From Janthinobacterium violaceinigrum (lineage in GTDB: Bacteria > Pseudomonadota > Gammaproteobacteria > Burkholderiales > Burkholderiaceae_D), in NCBI RefSeq assembly GCF_009208555.1, contig NZ_WFLI01000039.1, positions 1-60,019 on the forward strand: DNA of 60,019 nt. Reading direction: 5' to 3'. A program made the position numbers and the translations under genes. The notes below the pieces were generated by a model. The model was not told the DNA's origin. It worked only from the letters and a program-made list of their open reading frames with translations, and made no database searches. Of this stretch, positions 42,934 to 52,066 are shown piece by piece. The first letter of the stretch is position 1, and each line of letters opens with the position of its first letter.

Positions 42934-44799
42934 ATGTCCAGTTCCACCCAAGATACCGTCATCGTCAAGGCGGCGATTTATCCGCCCATCGGCATTGCCC
43001 GCGTGGGCAACAGCCCCAGCGAATACTTTCTGGGACCGGAGGTGCCGGAACCGGCGGCGCGGCCGGCCGGGTATTACCGCGATGCGTCCGGGGCCATCAA
43101 GCGCCAGGCGGCGGGCTTTCGCCTCTACGGCCTGAATGCCGCCGGCGTGGCAGTGGCCGAATTGAAAGCCGGCAATGCCGACATCGAATGGTCCGTCACC
43201 CTGGCCAACACCAAGGCCGCGTGGTACCAGTTCCAGATCGCGCTCGATATTCCCGAGGCGAATGTCACCCAGCCCTCGTTCCTGCGCAACATGGCCGTCA
43301 CCGACCGCGCGCAACTGTCCATCACGCCGGGCGAGCGCAAGATCAGCGGCAGCGACCGCCAAGGCGTGGCCTTCGACAGCGGCCGCTTCATGGGCACGCC
43401 CGTCTACCTGGGCGAATTGCGCACGGATGCCATGGGACGGCTGATCGTGCTGGGCGGCCATGGCAAGTCGGCCTCGTGGAATGGCGCGCGCGCCATCACC
43501 TTCGCCAACAATGAAGGCTGGCATGACGACACGGCCGACGGCCCCGTCTGCGCCACGGTGCACTATCAGGGCAAGGCCTTGCCCGTCGACATGGCCTGGG
43601 TGGTCGTGGCGCCGCCCGACTACGCGCCGCAGCAAAAGTCGGTGCGCACCATGTGGGACTTGATGCGCGACCTCTTCGTTTCGGAAGGGAAGCTGGCAGC
43701 GCCTGCCGTCCCCTCGTTCCAGGACGATATCCGTCCCATTTTCGAGCGCCTGTCCAACCTGCAATGGGTCAATGCCGGTTTCGCCGCCGCCTTCGGCTGG
43801 GATGGCAGCACGCCGTTCAGCCGCGACGAATGGATGGCGCGCCTGGCCAGCCCGTCCGAAAACCGCAAGGAATGGCGCAACGTCATCTATAACCAGTTCC
43901 GCCAGTTCGAGCGCGATGCCTGGGCGCCATCGCCGTGGCCATGGCTGTATGGCGACGCGATGGCCATCCCGCCGGCAGACACGCCGCGCCAGAACTGCGC
44001 GCTGAGCAACTTGCAATTGCGTTTCCTCAAGCAATGGGCGGCCGGCGAGTTCACGGACGACTACGCGCCCGGCAAGGTGCCGCCGCAAAGCCTTGCCGAC
44101 GTGGATGTGGCGCAGCAACCGGACACCCTGCTGCGCGCTGCCATGGAATTCTGCCTGGCCGACGCCTTCCACCCCGGTTGCGAAATGACCTGGCCCATGC
44201 GCCAGGCCAGCATGTACAGCGCGCCGTTCCGCCTGGCGCACCGTCCGCCGGGCTGGGTGGAGCCCGATTACGGCGCCGTCTTGACACCAGACAACATCGG
44301 CAGTCCCTGCTCGGCGCAGATCGCCGGCGGCGTGACGCGCTGGATGGCCGTGCCATGGCAGACGGACACGGCCAGCTGCCGCTCCGGCTACCAGTCCGAC
44401 TACGATCCCTATGTGCCGACCTTCTGGCCCGCGCGCGTACCGAACCAGGTGATGAGCAAGCTCGCCTACGATACGCTGATGAACCGGGAAGTGCCCGTCG
44501 ACGACCGCCTGGCCGCCTTCGCCCGGCGCGCCGCGTGGATACGTCCGCTGGGCAACATCAGCTATGAAGAGCAGATCAACAACATGATCGCCGACCTGGC
44601 GCAAGTGGGCGTGGTCGAGGTGCGCCCCGGCCCCTCGGACGTAGCGGGCTTCCCCGCCTTCCTGCAGGTGGAAAACCTGCCGCAACCCGCGGCGGGCAAG
44701 CACCAGCTGCGCGTCGCCGCGGCCATACCCGACGAGTTCGTCGATGTCGACCTGGAGGGCACGGAAAAAGCGCGCCACTTGCAGCGCCACCGCTTGTGA
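42934..44799 (+). CDS. LodA-like amino acid oxidase with cysteine tryptophylquinone cofactor
   Basis: The 621-residue protein matches the LodA/GoxA family: IYPPIGIARVGNSPSEYFLG at the start, CEMTWPMRQASMYS, then RWMAVPWQTDTASCRSGY and FWPARVPN. By spacing to the LodA pair (Cys516-Trp581, with Asp512), the CTQ residues are probably Cys482 (with Asp478 four before it) and Trp535; this mapping is inference. Family members oxidise the epsilon-amine of lysine or the amine of glycine and release H2O2, which can kill competitors. GGAAAGG lies before the ATG. It overlaps the lodB-like gene. Confidence 0.85.
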   Translation: MSSSTQDTVIVKAAIYPPIGIARVGNSPSEYFLGPEVPEPAARPAGYYRDASGAIKRQAAGFRLYGLNAAGVAVAELKAGNADIEWSVTLANTKAAWYQFQIALDIPEANVTQPSFLRNMAVTDRAQLSITPGERKISGSDRQGVAFDSGRFMGTPVYLGELRTDAMGRLIVLGGHGKSASWNGARAITFANNEGWHDDTADGPVCATVHYQGKALPVDMAWVVVAPPDYAPQQKSVRTMWDLMRDLFVSEGKLAAPAVPSFQDDIRPIFERLSNLQWVNAGFAAAFGWDGSTPFSRDEWMARLASPSENRKEWRNVIYNQFRQFERDAWAPSPWPWLYGDAMAIPPADTPRQNCALSNLQLRFLKQWAAGEFTDDYAPGKVPPQSLADVDVAQQPDTLLRAAMEFCLADAFHPGCEMTWPMRQASMYSAPFRLAHRPPGWVEPDYGAVLTPDNIGSPCSAQIAGGVTRWMAVPWQTDTASCRSGYQSDYDPYVPTFWPARVPNQVMSKLAYDTLMNREVPVDDRLAAFARRAAWIRPLGNISYEEQINNMIADLAQVGVVEVRPGPSDVAGFPAFLQVENLPQPAAGKHQLRVAAAIPDEFVDVDLEGTEKARHLQRHRL

Positions 44800-45896
44800 C
44801 GGTGCTGCAGGCCGATGTGCTCGTCGTCGGCGCCGGCCCGGCCGGCGCCTGCGCCGCCCTGAATCTGGCGGGCCGGCACCGGGTGATGCTGGTCGACCGG
44901 CTGGCCGCGCCGTCGGCGCGCATCGGCGAATCGCTGCCGCCGGCCGCCGCGCGCCTGCTGCGTGACATGGGCTTGCTCGAGGCCTTCCTGCGCCAGGGCC
45001 ATGCGCCCTATCACGGCAACCGCGCCTGGTGGAATGGCGCGCAGGCGGAGCACCATTTCCTCAGCGATCCCGATGGCCACGGCTGGCACCTGGCGCGCGG
45101 GGCGTTCGACCAGTGGCTGCGCGACGAGGCGCGCCAGCGCGGCGCCGCCCTGCTGGCGCCGGCCAAGGTCGTGGACATCGCGCCGGAGGACGGCGGCTGG
45201 CGCGTGCGGCTCGAGACGCAGCACGGTCCATGCGACACGGCGGCGCGCATCGTCATCGATGCCACGGGACGCAGCGCGCGGCTGGCCCGCAAAGTGGGCG
45301 CGCGGCGCCAGCGCAGCGATCAATTGATATCAGTATGGCAATACGGACAAGACCACACGCCTTCCGCGCGGGGCTTTGCCCATATCGAGGCGTGCGAACA
45401 CGGCTGGTGGTACAGCGCGCCCCTGCCCGGCCAGCGCCGCGTGCTGGCCCTGCATACGGATGCCGACCTGCTCGCCGACAGCGCCATGCGCGATGCCGGC
45501 TGGCTGGAAACGGCGGCGCGCAGCGTGCCCGCCACACGGGAATTGCTGGAGCAGCAAGGCTATGCGGCCGATACGCCCGCCATGAGCACGCCCGCCCATA
45601 CGGCCACCCTGGACGCCGCTGCGGGAGCGGGCTGGTTCGCCGTCGGCGATGCCGCCATGAGCTTCGACCCGCTATCGTCGCAAGGCATCTTCAACGCCCT
45701 GTACACGGGCCTGGCCGCAGCCGAAGCCGCCGACCGCACGCTGCGGGGCGACGCTGCGGCTTGCCAGCAATACAACGTGGAGCTTGCAGCCATCGGCACG
45801 GCATACGGCCGCCACCTGGCATACTGTTACGGCCAAGAAACGCGCTGGCCGTCGGCGCCATTCTGGAACCGGCGCCAGCCGCCCGCGGCCCGCTGA
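44796..45896 (+). CDS. LodB-like FAD-dependent oxidoreductase for CTQ maturation
   Basis: The 366-residue flavoprotein has the FAD motif VLVVGAGPAGACAALNLAGR (GxGxxG), the loop IGESLPPAAARLLRDMG, and GWFAVGDAAMSFDPLSSQGI. This is the tryptophan-halogenase/LodB-type fold. LodB proteins are needed to build the tryptophylquinone in the partner LodA. The start is GTG at 44796, overlapping the lodA-like stop by 3 bases, consistent with coupled synthesis. Confidence 0.86.
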   Translation: MTVLQADVLVVGAGPAGACAALNLAGRHRVMLVDRLAAPSARIGESLPPAAARLLRDMGLLEAFLRQGHAPYHGNRAWWNGAQAEHHFLSDPDGHGWHLARGAFDQWLRDEARQRGAALLAPAKVVDIAPEDGGWRVRLETQHGPCDTAARIVIDATGRSARLARKVGARRQRSDQLISVWQYGQDHTPSARGFAHIEACEHGWWYSAPLPGQRRVLALHTDADLLADSAMRDAGWLETAARSVPATRELLEQQGYAADTPAMSTPAHTATLDAAAGAGWFAVGDAAMSFDPLSSQGIFNALYTGLAAAEAADRTLRGDAAACQQYNVELAAIGTAYGRHLAYCYGQETRWPSAPFWNRRQPPAAR

Positions 45897-45948
45897 CTCG
45901 CCGGCCCGCACAAAAACGCCGCACCGCCGTTCTGCTACATGCTTGCCA

Positions 45949-46533
45949 TTATGGCCGCATGGCCAGCGCCCCGATCACCAGCGCGCGCATGCCCAGGTCA
46001 AACTCGGCCTCGATGGCGTTATCGTCCTCGTCCCCGTCTTGCCATGCGTCGCCGGCCGGCGCATACGCGGTGTCGGCCAGCGCCACGCAGTGCAAGGCCA
46101 CGGTCGACAGCAGCCAGCGGGCGCGCTGCTTCGGCAACTGGTAGGCGTGCGCCACCTGCGTCTGGTGGGCGTCGATCCGGGCCAGCATGGCCGGTGTCGT
46201 CGCTTTCCTGCGCAGCAGGTAGGGCGCCAGCCCCGGGTGCGACTTGACCAGTGCGCGCAGCGAAGCGCTGAAACGCAGCAGGTAGTTCTCCAGGTCCCCC
46301 TCGCCGGGCGCCGGCAATTGCCAGCGCGAAAAAATCTCCTCCGCCACCAGCAGTTTGAGCGCGGCCAGGTGCGCCACGTGCTTGTACAGCGCCACGTGGC
46401 TGACGCCCAGCAAGGCGGCCACGCCCGTGAAGGTCATGGCGGGCAAGCCCAGCGCGATGCCCGCGTCCGCGATGCGCTCGCGCGTGATGCTGGGGGGACG
46501 CCCGGGACGGGGCGAAGTTGTGGCAATAGTCAT
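45949..46533 (-). CDS. TetR-family regulator of the siderophore-interacting protein gene
   Basis: The 194-residue protein has the TetR helix-turn-helix ITRERIADAGIALGLPAMTF then LLGVSHVALYKHVAHLAALK, and a C-terminal ligand domain. It faces the siderophore-interacting protein gene, and a long palindrome lies between the starts. It probably represses that gene and itself. The ligand is unknown. Confidence 0.88.
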   Translation of the reverse strand: MTIATTSPRPGRPPSITRERIADAGIALGLPAMTFTGVAALLGVSHVALYKHVAHLAALKLLVAEEIFSRWQLPAPGEGDLENYLLRFSASLRALVKSHPGLAPYLLRRKATTPAMLARIDAHQTQVAHAYQLPKQRARWLLSTVALHCVALADTAYAPAGDAWQDGDEDDNAIEAEFDLGMRALVIGALAMRP

Positions 46534-46573
46534 CGTGATTGTCCGTGGCGGCAGCTGCGTTGTCGGTTTCAGA

Positions 46574-46602
46574 TAATTAGTTTAGCATGATGAAACTAAT
46601 TA
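46574..46602. promoter_or_regulatory. TetR operator between the TetR and SIP genes
   Basis: TAATTAGTTT (46574-46583) and AAACTAATTA (46593-46602) form a perfect 10-bp inverted repeat with a 9-base spacer, a layout typical of TetR-family operators. It lies 41 bp from the TetR start and 24 bp from the chosen SIP start. Confidence 0.75.
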
Positions 46603-46625
46603 CCCAATACCAAGGAGTACTTACC

Positions 46626-47474
46626 ATGGCAACACCCCCAGAACAGCAATCCAGCGGCCCCCTGCGCAACGCCGAGCATGACCGCAGCCTGCATGAAGTC
46701 ACGGCCGCCGTCGTCGCCATCGCACACCCCGTTCCCAGCGTGCTGCGCGTCACGGCCCGCCTGGAGCGTTCCGGAGACGATCCTCACTGGGCGCTGCCCA
46801 ACGTGGCTTTCCGCATCCATCTCGACGGCCCCGCGTATGGCGGCGCCTCGCGCATCTACACCGTGCGCAGCTTTGACGCGCAGGCAGCAACGTTTACCTT
46901 CGATATCGTGCGGCATGCACACGCGAGTCCGATGATGCGCTGGGGTAGCAACCTGCGCGCAGGCGATGTCTTCCGCCTGACGGGACCGCGCCCGCAATTC
47001 GTCGTTCCTGCCGGCGCCGAAAAGAAAATCGCCCTCTTCCTCGACGAGACGGGCATTCCCGCCCTGTACGCCATGTTGCAGCAATGGCCCGCCGGCGCGG
47101 CCGGCATCGGCTGGGTCGTGACCGATGATGCCGCCGCGTTCGAGGAATTACCCACCGTGCCGGGCCTGGCATTGCAGCGCCTGGGCACGGCCCACGTGGC
47201 GCCGGACGGGCCGCTGGCAACCCAGGCCAGGGCCTTGCCGGAACCCCACGATTACGTCATCTGGGGCGCCGGCGAACGCGATGAAATGCGCGCCATCCGC
47301 CAGTATTTGCGCATGGACGCGGGCCTGGCGAAAGAGCAGGTGCTGGTGGCGGGCTACTGGAAACGGGGCGTCAGCAACACGGACATCGATCTGCGCCGCC
47401 GGCAAAGCTTCGAGCAGCTGATCGCCAATGGCGGCACCCTGGCCGACTTCGACGACCTGGCCGTCGAGGTGTAA
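46626..47474 (+). CDS. Siderophore-interacting protein (FAD-dependent ferric reductase-like)
   Basis: The 282-residue protein has the FAD-binding 9 and SIP domains: SRIYTVRSFDAQAATFTFDI (R-x-Y-T motif), DEVFRLTGPRPQFV-like segment, and YVIWGAGERDEMRAIRQYL, then LVAGYWKRG. Relatives reduce iron in siderophores with NAD(P)H, or other flavin electron transfers. AAGGAG lies 9 bases before the ATG. No siderophore genes are in the window. It is under probable TetR control. Confidence 0.86.
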   Translation: MATPPEQQSSGPLRNAEHDRSLHEVTAAVVAIAHPVPSVLRVTARLERSGDDPHWALPNVAFRIHLDGPAYGGASRIYTVRSFDAQAATFTFDIVRHAHASPMMRWGSNLRAGDVFRLTGPRPQFVVPAGAEKKIALFLDETGIPALYAMLQQWPAGAAGIGWVVTDDAAAFEELPTVPGLALQRLGTAHVAPDGPLATQARALPEPHDYVIWGAGERDEMRAIRQYLRMDAGLAKEQVLVAGYWKRGVSNTDIDLRRRQSFEQLIANGGTLADFDDLAVEV

Positions 47475-47475
47475 G

Positions 47476-47492
47476 CCGGCGGGCAACGCCGG
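47476..47492 (+). terminator. Short hairpin between convergent SIP and hypothetical genes
   Basis: CCGGCG and CGCCGG flank GGCAA immediately after the SIP stop. There is no T-run. A bidirectional terminator is possible but weak. Confidence 0.3.
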
Positions 47493-47502
47493 ACCCGGCG
47501 CG

Positions 47503-48132
47503 TTAGCGGGCGCTGAAGTCGAAGTCCCACAGGCCCTGCTTGCGGTTCACGGTCACATCCACTTCGGTGGCCGTGACAGGCACGGTGTAATGCGTCATGT
47601 CCGAGAAATTCTGCACGATATAGGTCTGGCCCACCATGGGCGGTGTTGCCACCATGAAGTAGAAATTGGGCAGGTACTCGAAGCTCACTGTCATGCTCGC
47701 GTCGACATACGGCATGCTCACCACGGGTTTGCCATTGACGTACCAGTTGCTGACGAACTGGATGTAGGGGTTGGTGTGGTTGATGACGCCACACTGCTGT
47801 GGGGTCAGCTTGCTTTGCGCCAGCGCGGCGGAAGCAGGCTGCAGCTCCGGCGACAAACCCACCGGGCTCACGGCCTTCAATAGCTGGCCCGGCACGATGG
47901 ATTGGCGCTGCGAGCTGATCTTTGCATCCTGGGCGCCCAGCCAGGTCACGTCGGTCGTGATGCTGTCATCGTAGGAAAACTTCTCGGTGGCGCCAGCAGT
48001 GCCGTTCAACACCTGCCAGGCGTGGATCTGGTAATTGCGCTGTGGATTCTGCGGCTTCAAAAAGACCAGTACGTTCTTGCCTTGCAGCTCATCGTCTGAC
48101 ACGTTGTAGTGGATGTTGAATTGGGTTGCCAT
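47503..48132 (-). CDS. Hypothetical protein (209 residues)
   Basis: The protein lacks a signal peptide and is rich in beta-strand residues and aromatic/proline segments (FNIHYNVSDDELQGKNVLVF, then YIQFVSNWYVNGKPVVSMPY and SFEYLPNFYFMVATPP). The pattern suggests a compact beta-sandwich, such as a lectin or inclusion-body-type protein. AAGGAG lies before the ATG. I did not recognise a family. Its upstream region of about 400 bp is AT-rich. Confidence 0.6.
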   Translation of the reverse strand: MATQFNIHYNVSDDELQGKNVLVFLKPQNPQRNYQIHAWQVLNGTAGATEKFSYDDSITTDVTWLGAQDAKISSQRQSIVPGQLLKAVSPVGLSPELQPASAALAQSKLTPQQCGVINHTNPYIQFVSNWYVNGKPVVSMPYVDASMTVSFEYLPNFYFMVATPPMVGQTYIVQNFSDMTHYTVPVTATEVDVTVNRKQGLWDFDFSAR

Positions 48133-48533
48133 CGTTTGCTCCTTGCTCGGGGTCTGTACGGATTCAGGAAAAACAGCGCTGTCGCAGCAGTCCGTGACGT
48201 CTTCCCGCCGCGGGCGCTGGGCGAAGCTGCGCTAACAAATTGATGCAAGTTAATTTCCAAAATGCAATTATATGGCCCTGCATATCTCGCGATTCTCTCC
48301 AAAAATCACACCAGCAATCGCAGCATGCATTGTTGCCGACGAAAATAGCCATCATCAATGCGCCCAGCGATTGCTTGACTTGTCAATTAAGATTCATTAA
48401 CTTACTAGTAAATTATGAGCAATGTACGGTGCGCGGCAAGCGTTGCAGCGCACTGCCACCAACAGACCCAGCCTGCCGTAAAGTCGCACTGCGGCGCCGG
48501 TTCCACCGCACGCTTACACCATGACGGGCCGCC
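48133..48533. other. 400-bp divergent promoter region, no gene seen
   Basis: The gap between the hypothetical gene and the MFS gene is AT-rich in the middle. A palindrome TTGACTTGTCAA is centred near 48381. TTGACT (48375-48380) with TAACTT 17 bases later (48398-48403) is a weak sigma70-like pair reading toward the MFS gene. No ORF with a ribosome site is present. Confidence 0.4.
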
Positions 48534-49733
48534 ATGCCGACACACGATTCTTCCCCGGCCCATCCGCTGGCCACGGCGCTGGCCCTCTCGCTGGGCGCCG
48601 CCATCGCGCTGGGCCTGTCGCGCTTTTCCTACGGCTTGCTGCTGCCGCCCATGCGCGCCGACCTGGGCTGGTCCTACCTGCTGGCAGGGTCCATGAACAC
48701 CTTCAATGCGCTCGGCTACTTTCTCGGCGCCCTGGCCGCGCCGGCGCTGATGCGCCGCCTGGGCGTGTGGCGTTTGCTGATCGCCGGTTCCGTGCTGGCC
48801 AGCCTCTTCATGCTGATGTCGGGCCTGGTCAGCGACACGGCCGCCCTGTTCCTGCAGCGCGTGTGCGCGGGCGTCGCCAGCGCCTTCATTTTCATCGCCG
48901 GCGGCGTGCTGGCGGCCCGGCTCGGTTCCATGCACAGCCAGCGCGCCGGCTTCTACATCGGCCTGTACTACGGCGGCACGGGTTTCGGCATCGCACTGTC
49001 GGCCCTGCTGGTGCCGGCCGCGCTGGCCTCCGCGCACGCGCACGGCGCCGCCCATGCATGGCAATGGCCCTGGCTGGCACTGGGTATCGCCTGCCTGGCG
49101 GCTACCGCCCTCATGGCCGTGCCAGCGAAAGCCATCGGCGAAGTGCCGCGCACCCTCGACGCCCCGCGCCCCTTCGCCTGGCGCGATTTTGCCCCCAGCC
49201 TGGCCGGCTATTTCATGTTTGGCGTCGGCTACATCGGCTACATGACCTTCGTCATCGCCCTGCTCAAGCAGCAAGGCATGCCGCCCACGCAGATTACCGT
49301 GTTCTACACGCTCCTGGGCCTGGCCGTGGTGGCATCGTCGCGCATCTGGGCGCGCATGCTCGACCGCTACATGGGCGGCGAATCGCTGGCGATCCTGAAC
49401 GCCGTGCTGGGCGCAGTCACCATCCTGCCCGCGCTGACGAGCTTTGTGCCCGTCGTGTTCATTTCCGGCCTGGTATTCGGCGCCGTATTCCTGTCGGTGG
49501 TGGCGTCGACCACGGCCCTGGTGCGGCATAACTTGCCGCAGCCATCGTGGACGGCCGGCATCAGCGCCTACACGACCGTGTTCGCGCTGGGCCAGATCGT
49601 CGGCCCCATCGTCGTCGGCTGGATTGCCGACGGCCCCGCGGGACTGGAGCGGGGCTTGATCGCCTCGGCCATCGCCCTCTTCATCGGCGCGGCACTGGCC
49701 GCGCGGCAAAAGGCGCTGGCGCCAGTCGCATAG
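48534..49733 (+). CDS. YbfB/YjiJ-family MFS transporter (full length)
   Basis: The 399-residue permease has the family's first helix and loop (LGLSRFSYGLLLPPMRADLG, then AGSMNTFNALGYFLGALAAP), and 12 predicted membrane segments. It is the intact relative of the half gene at 85-756. The substrate is unknown. The start follows a weak GGGCC ribosome site. Confidence 0.85.
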   Translation: MPTHDSSPAHPLATALALSLGAAIALGLSRFSYGLLLPPMRADLGWSYLLAGSMNTFNALGYFLGALAAPALMRRLGVWRLLIAGSVLASLFMLMSGLVSDTAALFLQRVCAGVASAFIFIAGGVLAARLGSMHSQRAGFYIGLYYGGTGFGIALSALLVPAALASAHAHGAAHAWQWPWLALGIACLAATALMAVPAKAIGEVPRTLDAPRPFAWRDFAPSLAGYFMFGVGYIGYMTFVIALLKQQGMPPTQITVFYTLLGLAVVASSRIWARMLDRYMGGESLAILNAVLGAVTILPALTSFVPVVFISGLVFGAVFLSVVASTTALVRHNLPQPSWTAGISAYTTVFALGQIVGPIVVGWIADGPAGLERGLIASAIALFIGAALAARQKALAPVA

Positions 49734-49772
49734 TAGACTGCAAGCCTGTCCCACTTTCGCAGGAAACACACG

Positions 49773-50306
49773 ATGAACACCGATGCACGCAAACTCCCCG
49801 CAACGATGGATGCCGAAACCCTGGAATTCATCCGGGGCCTGTTCGCGCTGGTGCGCGAAGGCGATACGCAGCAACTGGGCGCCATGGTCGCGCAAGGCGT
49901 GCCCGTCAACTTCCGCAACGAAAAAGGCGACAGCCTGATCATGCTGGCCAGCTACCACGGCCACCTGGAAACGTCGCGCCTGCTGCTCGAAGCGGGCGCC
50001 AACGCCAACGTCCCCAACGACCAGGGCCAGACACCGCTGGCCGGCGTGGTCTACAAAGGCTACCTGGACATCGCCGAACTGCTGCTCAAGCAGGGCGCCA
50101 GCGTGGAAGGCGCCAGCCCGGACGGCAAGACCCCGTTGATGATGGCCGCCATGTTCAACCGCCTGGCCATCCTCGACCTGCTGCTGCAGCACGGCGCCCG
50201 CATCGACGCCGTGGACAGCCGCGGCATGAGCGCCGTCTCGCTGGCCAAATCCATGAATGCGCAGGAGACCCTGGCACGGCTGGTCGGCTTGGGGCAGACG
50301 GCGTAA
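49773..50306 (+). CDS. Ankyrin-repeat protein
   Basis: The 177-residue protein contains about four ankyrin repeats after a short helical start: KGDSLIMLASYHGHLETSRL, GQTPLAGVVYKGYLDIAELL, GKTPLMMAAMFNRLAILDLL and SRGMSAVSLAKSMNAQETLA. Each has the TPL/helix pattern. There is no signal peptide, so it is a cytoplasmic protein-binding scaffold. Small ankyrin proteins often sit by catalase or toxin genes, but here the partner is not clear. AGGAA precedes the ATG. Confidence 0.85.
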   Translation: MNTDARKLPATMDAETLEFIRGLFALVREGDTQQLGAMVAQGVPVNFRNEKGDSLIMLASYHGHLETSRLLLEAGANANVPNDQGQTPLAGVVYKGYLDIAELLLKQGASVEGASPDGKTPLMMAAMFNRLAILDLLLQHGARIDAVDSRGMSAVSLAKSMNAQETLARLVGLGQTA

Positions 50307-50439
50307 ACGCGACGGCTTGGGCACCGCCACTGTCGCTCCGCAGAATGGGCACGGCTGAGTAGATGTAGCCTATCACCGGGGGCCATAAAAAACGGACAAG
50401 CTTAACCAGCTCGGGGATCCCTTTCTCGGTTTTCTATTT

Positions 50440-51180
50440 TCACTCATCATCTGCGACTTTGAAAAAATTTTTCGGAAACAATTTCCTCATTTCTTCGCGC
50501 CGACCTGAAAAAATAGCGAAACTATCATTAACGTCCGAAATGTTTTGAGTCACTCTGACTATAAATCCATCACCGATCTTTTCCACAAAAAATCCTGCCG
50601 CTTCCATTTTTTGAATGTCGATATCCTTGCAGAAATCAGGACCATAGTACATAGCCCATCCAATTCCACAAATTTCCGGATTCAGGGATGCATTAAAGGA
50701 CCCCAATCGAAAACTATCGTACTTACCAAGCCCTTTCAGCTCTTCTTCAACAAATAAATGCAACATGCCAATTTGCGGGGGAAGAATACAGCACCACGAC
50801 CTGAATAGTTCATAAAAATTCACTTTTGATGTGTAATCAGAAGTAAAACTAATTTCACCTGGAACAACCTGAGATTTTACATTTCTCTTTATATGTGTTA
50901 TATCCCCAAAAGATTTTATCGATTTCTTCCGTCGCCATGCAAATGTATCCGCAACTTCAAACGTGCCACCGCTATAATTTAAAGTGACACGAGTCGCCCA
51001 GAAATTTTCAACAGATTTCTTTCCAAGAAATGGCCCACAAAATTTATCTGGATTGTGAGAAATCTGCTCCGGAGCGAGACTTCCTTGGTATTCATGCAAC
51101 GTATCTACAATAGCTTCCCCGACACACAAATTAATTGTTTCGGCCTTCGTCCTGATGTTAATTTTTATATACTCTTCCAT
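50440..51180 (-). CDS. Imm52-like immunity protein (hypothetical)
   Basis: The 246-residue protein (ISHNPDKFCGPFLGKKSVEN, RSWCCILPPQIGMLHLFVEE, and a C-terminal SGRREEMRKLFPKNFFKV) resembles the Imm52 family of polymorphic-toxin immunity proteins; the family call is from memory. It is AT-rich compared with the flanking genes. The ATG at 51180 is used; a GTG at 51189 is in frame. It lies downstream of the CdiA-like gene, beyond other immunity-like genes, and probably protects against a toxin encoded elsewhere. Confidence 0.55.
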   Translation of the reverse strand: MEEYIKINIRTKAETINLCVGEAIVDTLHEYQGSLAPEQISHNPDKFCGPFLGKKSVENFWATRVTLNYSGGTFEVADTFAWRRKKSIKSFGDITHIKRNVKSQVVPGEISFTSDYTSKVNFYELFRSWCCILPPQIGMLHLFVEEELKGLGKYDSFRLGSFNASLNPEICGIGWAMYYGPDFCKDIDIQKMEAAGFFVEKIGDGFIVRVTQNISDVNDSFAIFSGRREEMRKLFPKNFFKVADDE

Positions 51181-51314
51181 AATTATCACATTTTCTTAAT
51201 TGTTTTCGCAACAGGATCATATACACATATATCGCCACCCGTTTTTTAATTTCAGCAACAAGATTCTTGGATATGGTTTTATTTCTTGTGGGGAGACGGG
51301 AGACGCACGGAGAC

Positions 51315-51500
51315 GGGGTCAGGTCCGCCATTACGACACGGCCTGAGGCATACCGACATAGGAACCTCTGCGCAAGCTCAGTGCCAATGTGCATTGTTCA
51401 GGCACCGTCTACCGCATGACGCGACCACTACGACTTGAGTTCGCCGCTGCTCTCTAGCACGTTACTTCACGCGGCGACCGGCATCTGTCCGCGCCAAGCA
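51315..51500 (+). pseudogene. Decayed 5' fragment of a REP-associated transposase
   Basis: From GGGGTCAGGTCCGCCAT (51315-51331) the sequence tracks the start of the complete copy at 52050, through the ATG (51416) and MTRPLRLEFA, with many mismatches. A TAC-to-TAG change gives a stop at 51455-51457, after only 13 codons, and similarity ends near 51500. It has no right end. It is the relic of an earlier insertion or a duplication of the intact element's left side. Confidence 0.7.
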
Positions 51501-51529
51501 TCCTCATGAAATTTATCAGAGACAAAAGA

Positions 51530-51961
51530 CTAAGTAACCGCCCCACCCGATTTACCTTCAATATCCCGCAACTTATAAAGTTCATCATAAGGTAGCGAAT
51601 GAAATTCAATGATTGATAGCTCTTCCCCTGCAATCTTCAAGACATCTGCAAGTCGAGAAAACGATTCGCGAGGTCCATAAAGATCAATATTTGATACCGG
51701 CACTTCACGATTGACTAACTGACCGCTGAACAAGCGCTGAGCAGATCGCAGTTCCAATTCCAGCCAACAATCCTTAACCCTCTTAAAAATATCAGTTACA
51801 TCACCTCGGATTGATTCCAAGTCGATGCTAATTCTCCCCCAGTCAGGATTGCCAATTATGCGATCAGTTCCAGAGTCGTCTTCCGAAAAAATTCCGCCAC
51901 AATTTTCACATATATTTTCACCCTGCGGGATTGTTGCCCCGCACATCTCACAATGCTTCAT
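51530..51961 (-). CDS. Zinc-ribbon hypothetical protein
   Basis: The 143-residue protein starts with a zinc ribbon, CEMCGATIPQGENICENCGG (two CxxC pairs), followed by an acidic helical region (SIRGDVTDIFKRVKDCWLE) and a mixed C-terminus. It is AT-rich and sits in the immunity-like island between two transposase copies. An immunity or accessory role is suggested only by position. The ATG is preceded by a weak GGGGTCAG. Confidence 0.5.
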   Translation of the reverse strand: MKHCEMCGATIPQGENICENCGGIFSEDDSGTDRIIGNPDWGRISIDLESIRGDVTDIFKRVKDCWLELELRSAQRLFSGQLVNREVPVSNIDLYGPRESFSRLADVLKIAGEELSIIEFHSLPYDELYKLRDIEGKSGGAVT

Positions 51962-52049
51962 TCTGACCCCATATGGTAAGTTCGCATGTTTTTATAAATA
52001 GTACGCAGGTCATCATAGGTCTTAGTTCCGCCCCAGATCTGAGGGAGAC

Positions 52050-52066
52050 GGGGTCAGGTCCGCCAT
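52050..52066 (+). repeat. Left 17-bp terminal inverted repeat of the transposase element
   Basis: GGGGTCAGGTCCGCCAT. The same sequence is found in direct orientation at 51315-51331 and inverted at 53027-53043. Three exact copies within 1.8 kb suggest a recognition site. Confidence 0.8.

Noticed and set aside
42808..44790. 660-codon open frame antisense to the LodA-like gene
   Set aside because: Composition is typical of a mirror frame; the plus-strand protein matches a known family throughout.
51158..51394. 78-codon minus-strand frame next to the Imm52-like gene
   Set aside because: It crosses from the promoter region of that gene into the transposase relic and has no supporting features.
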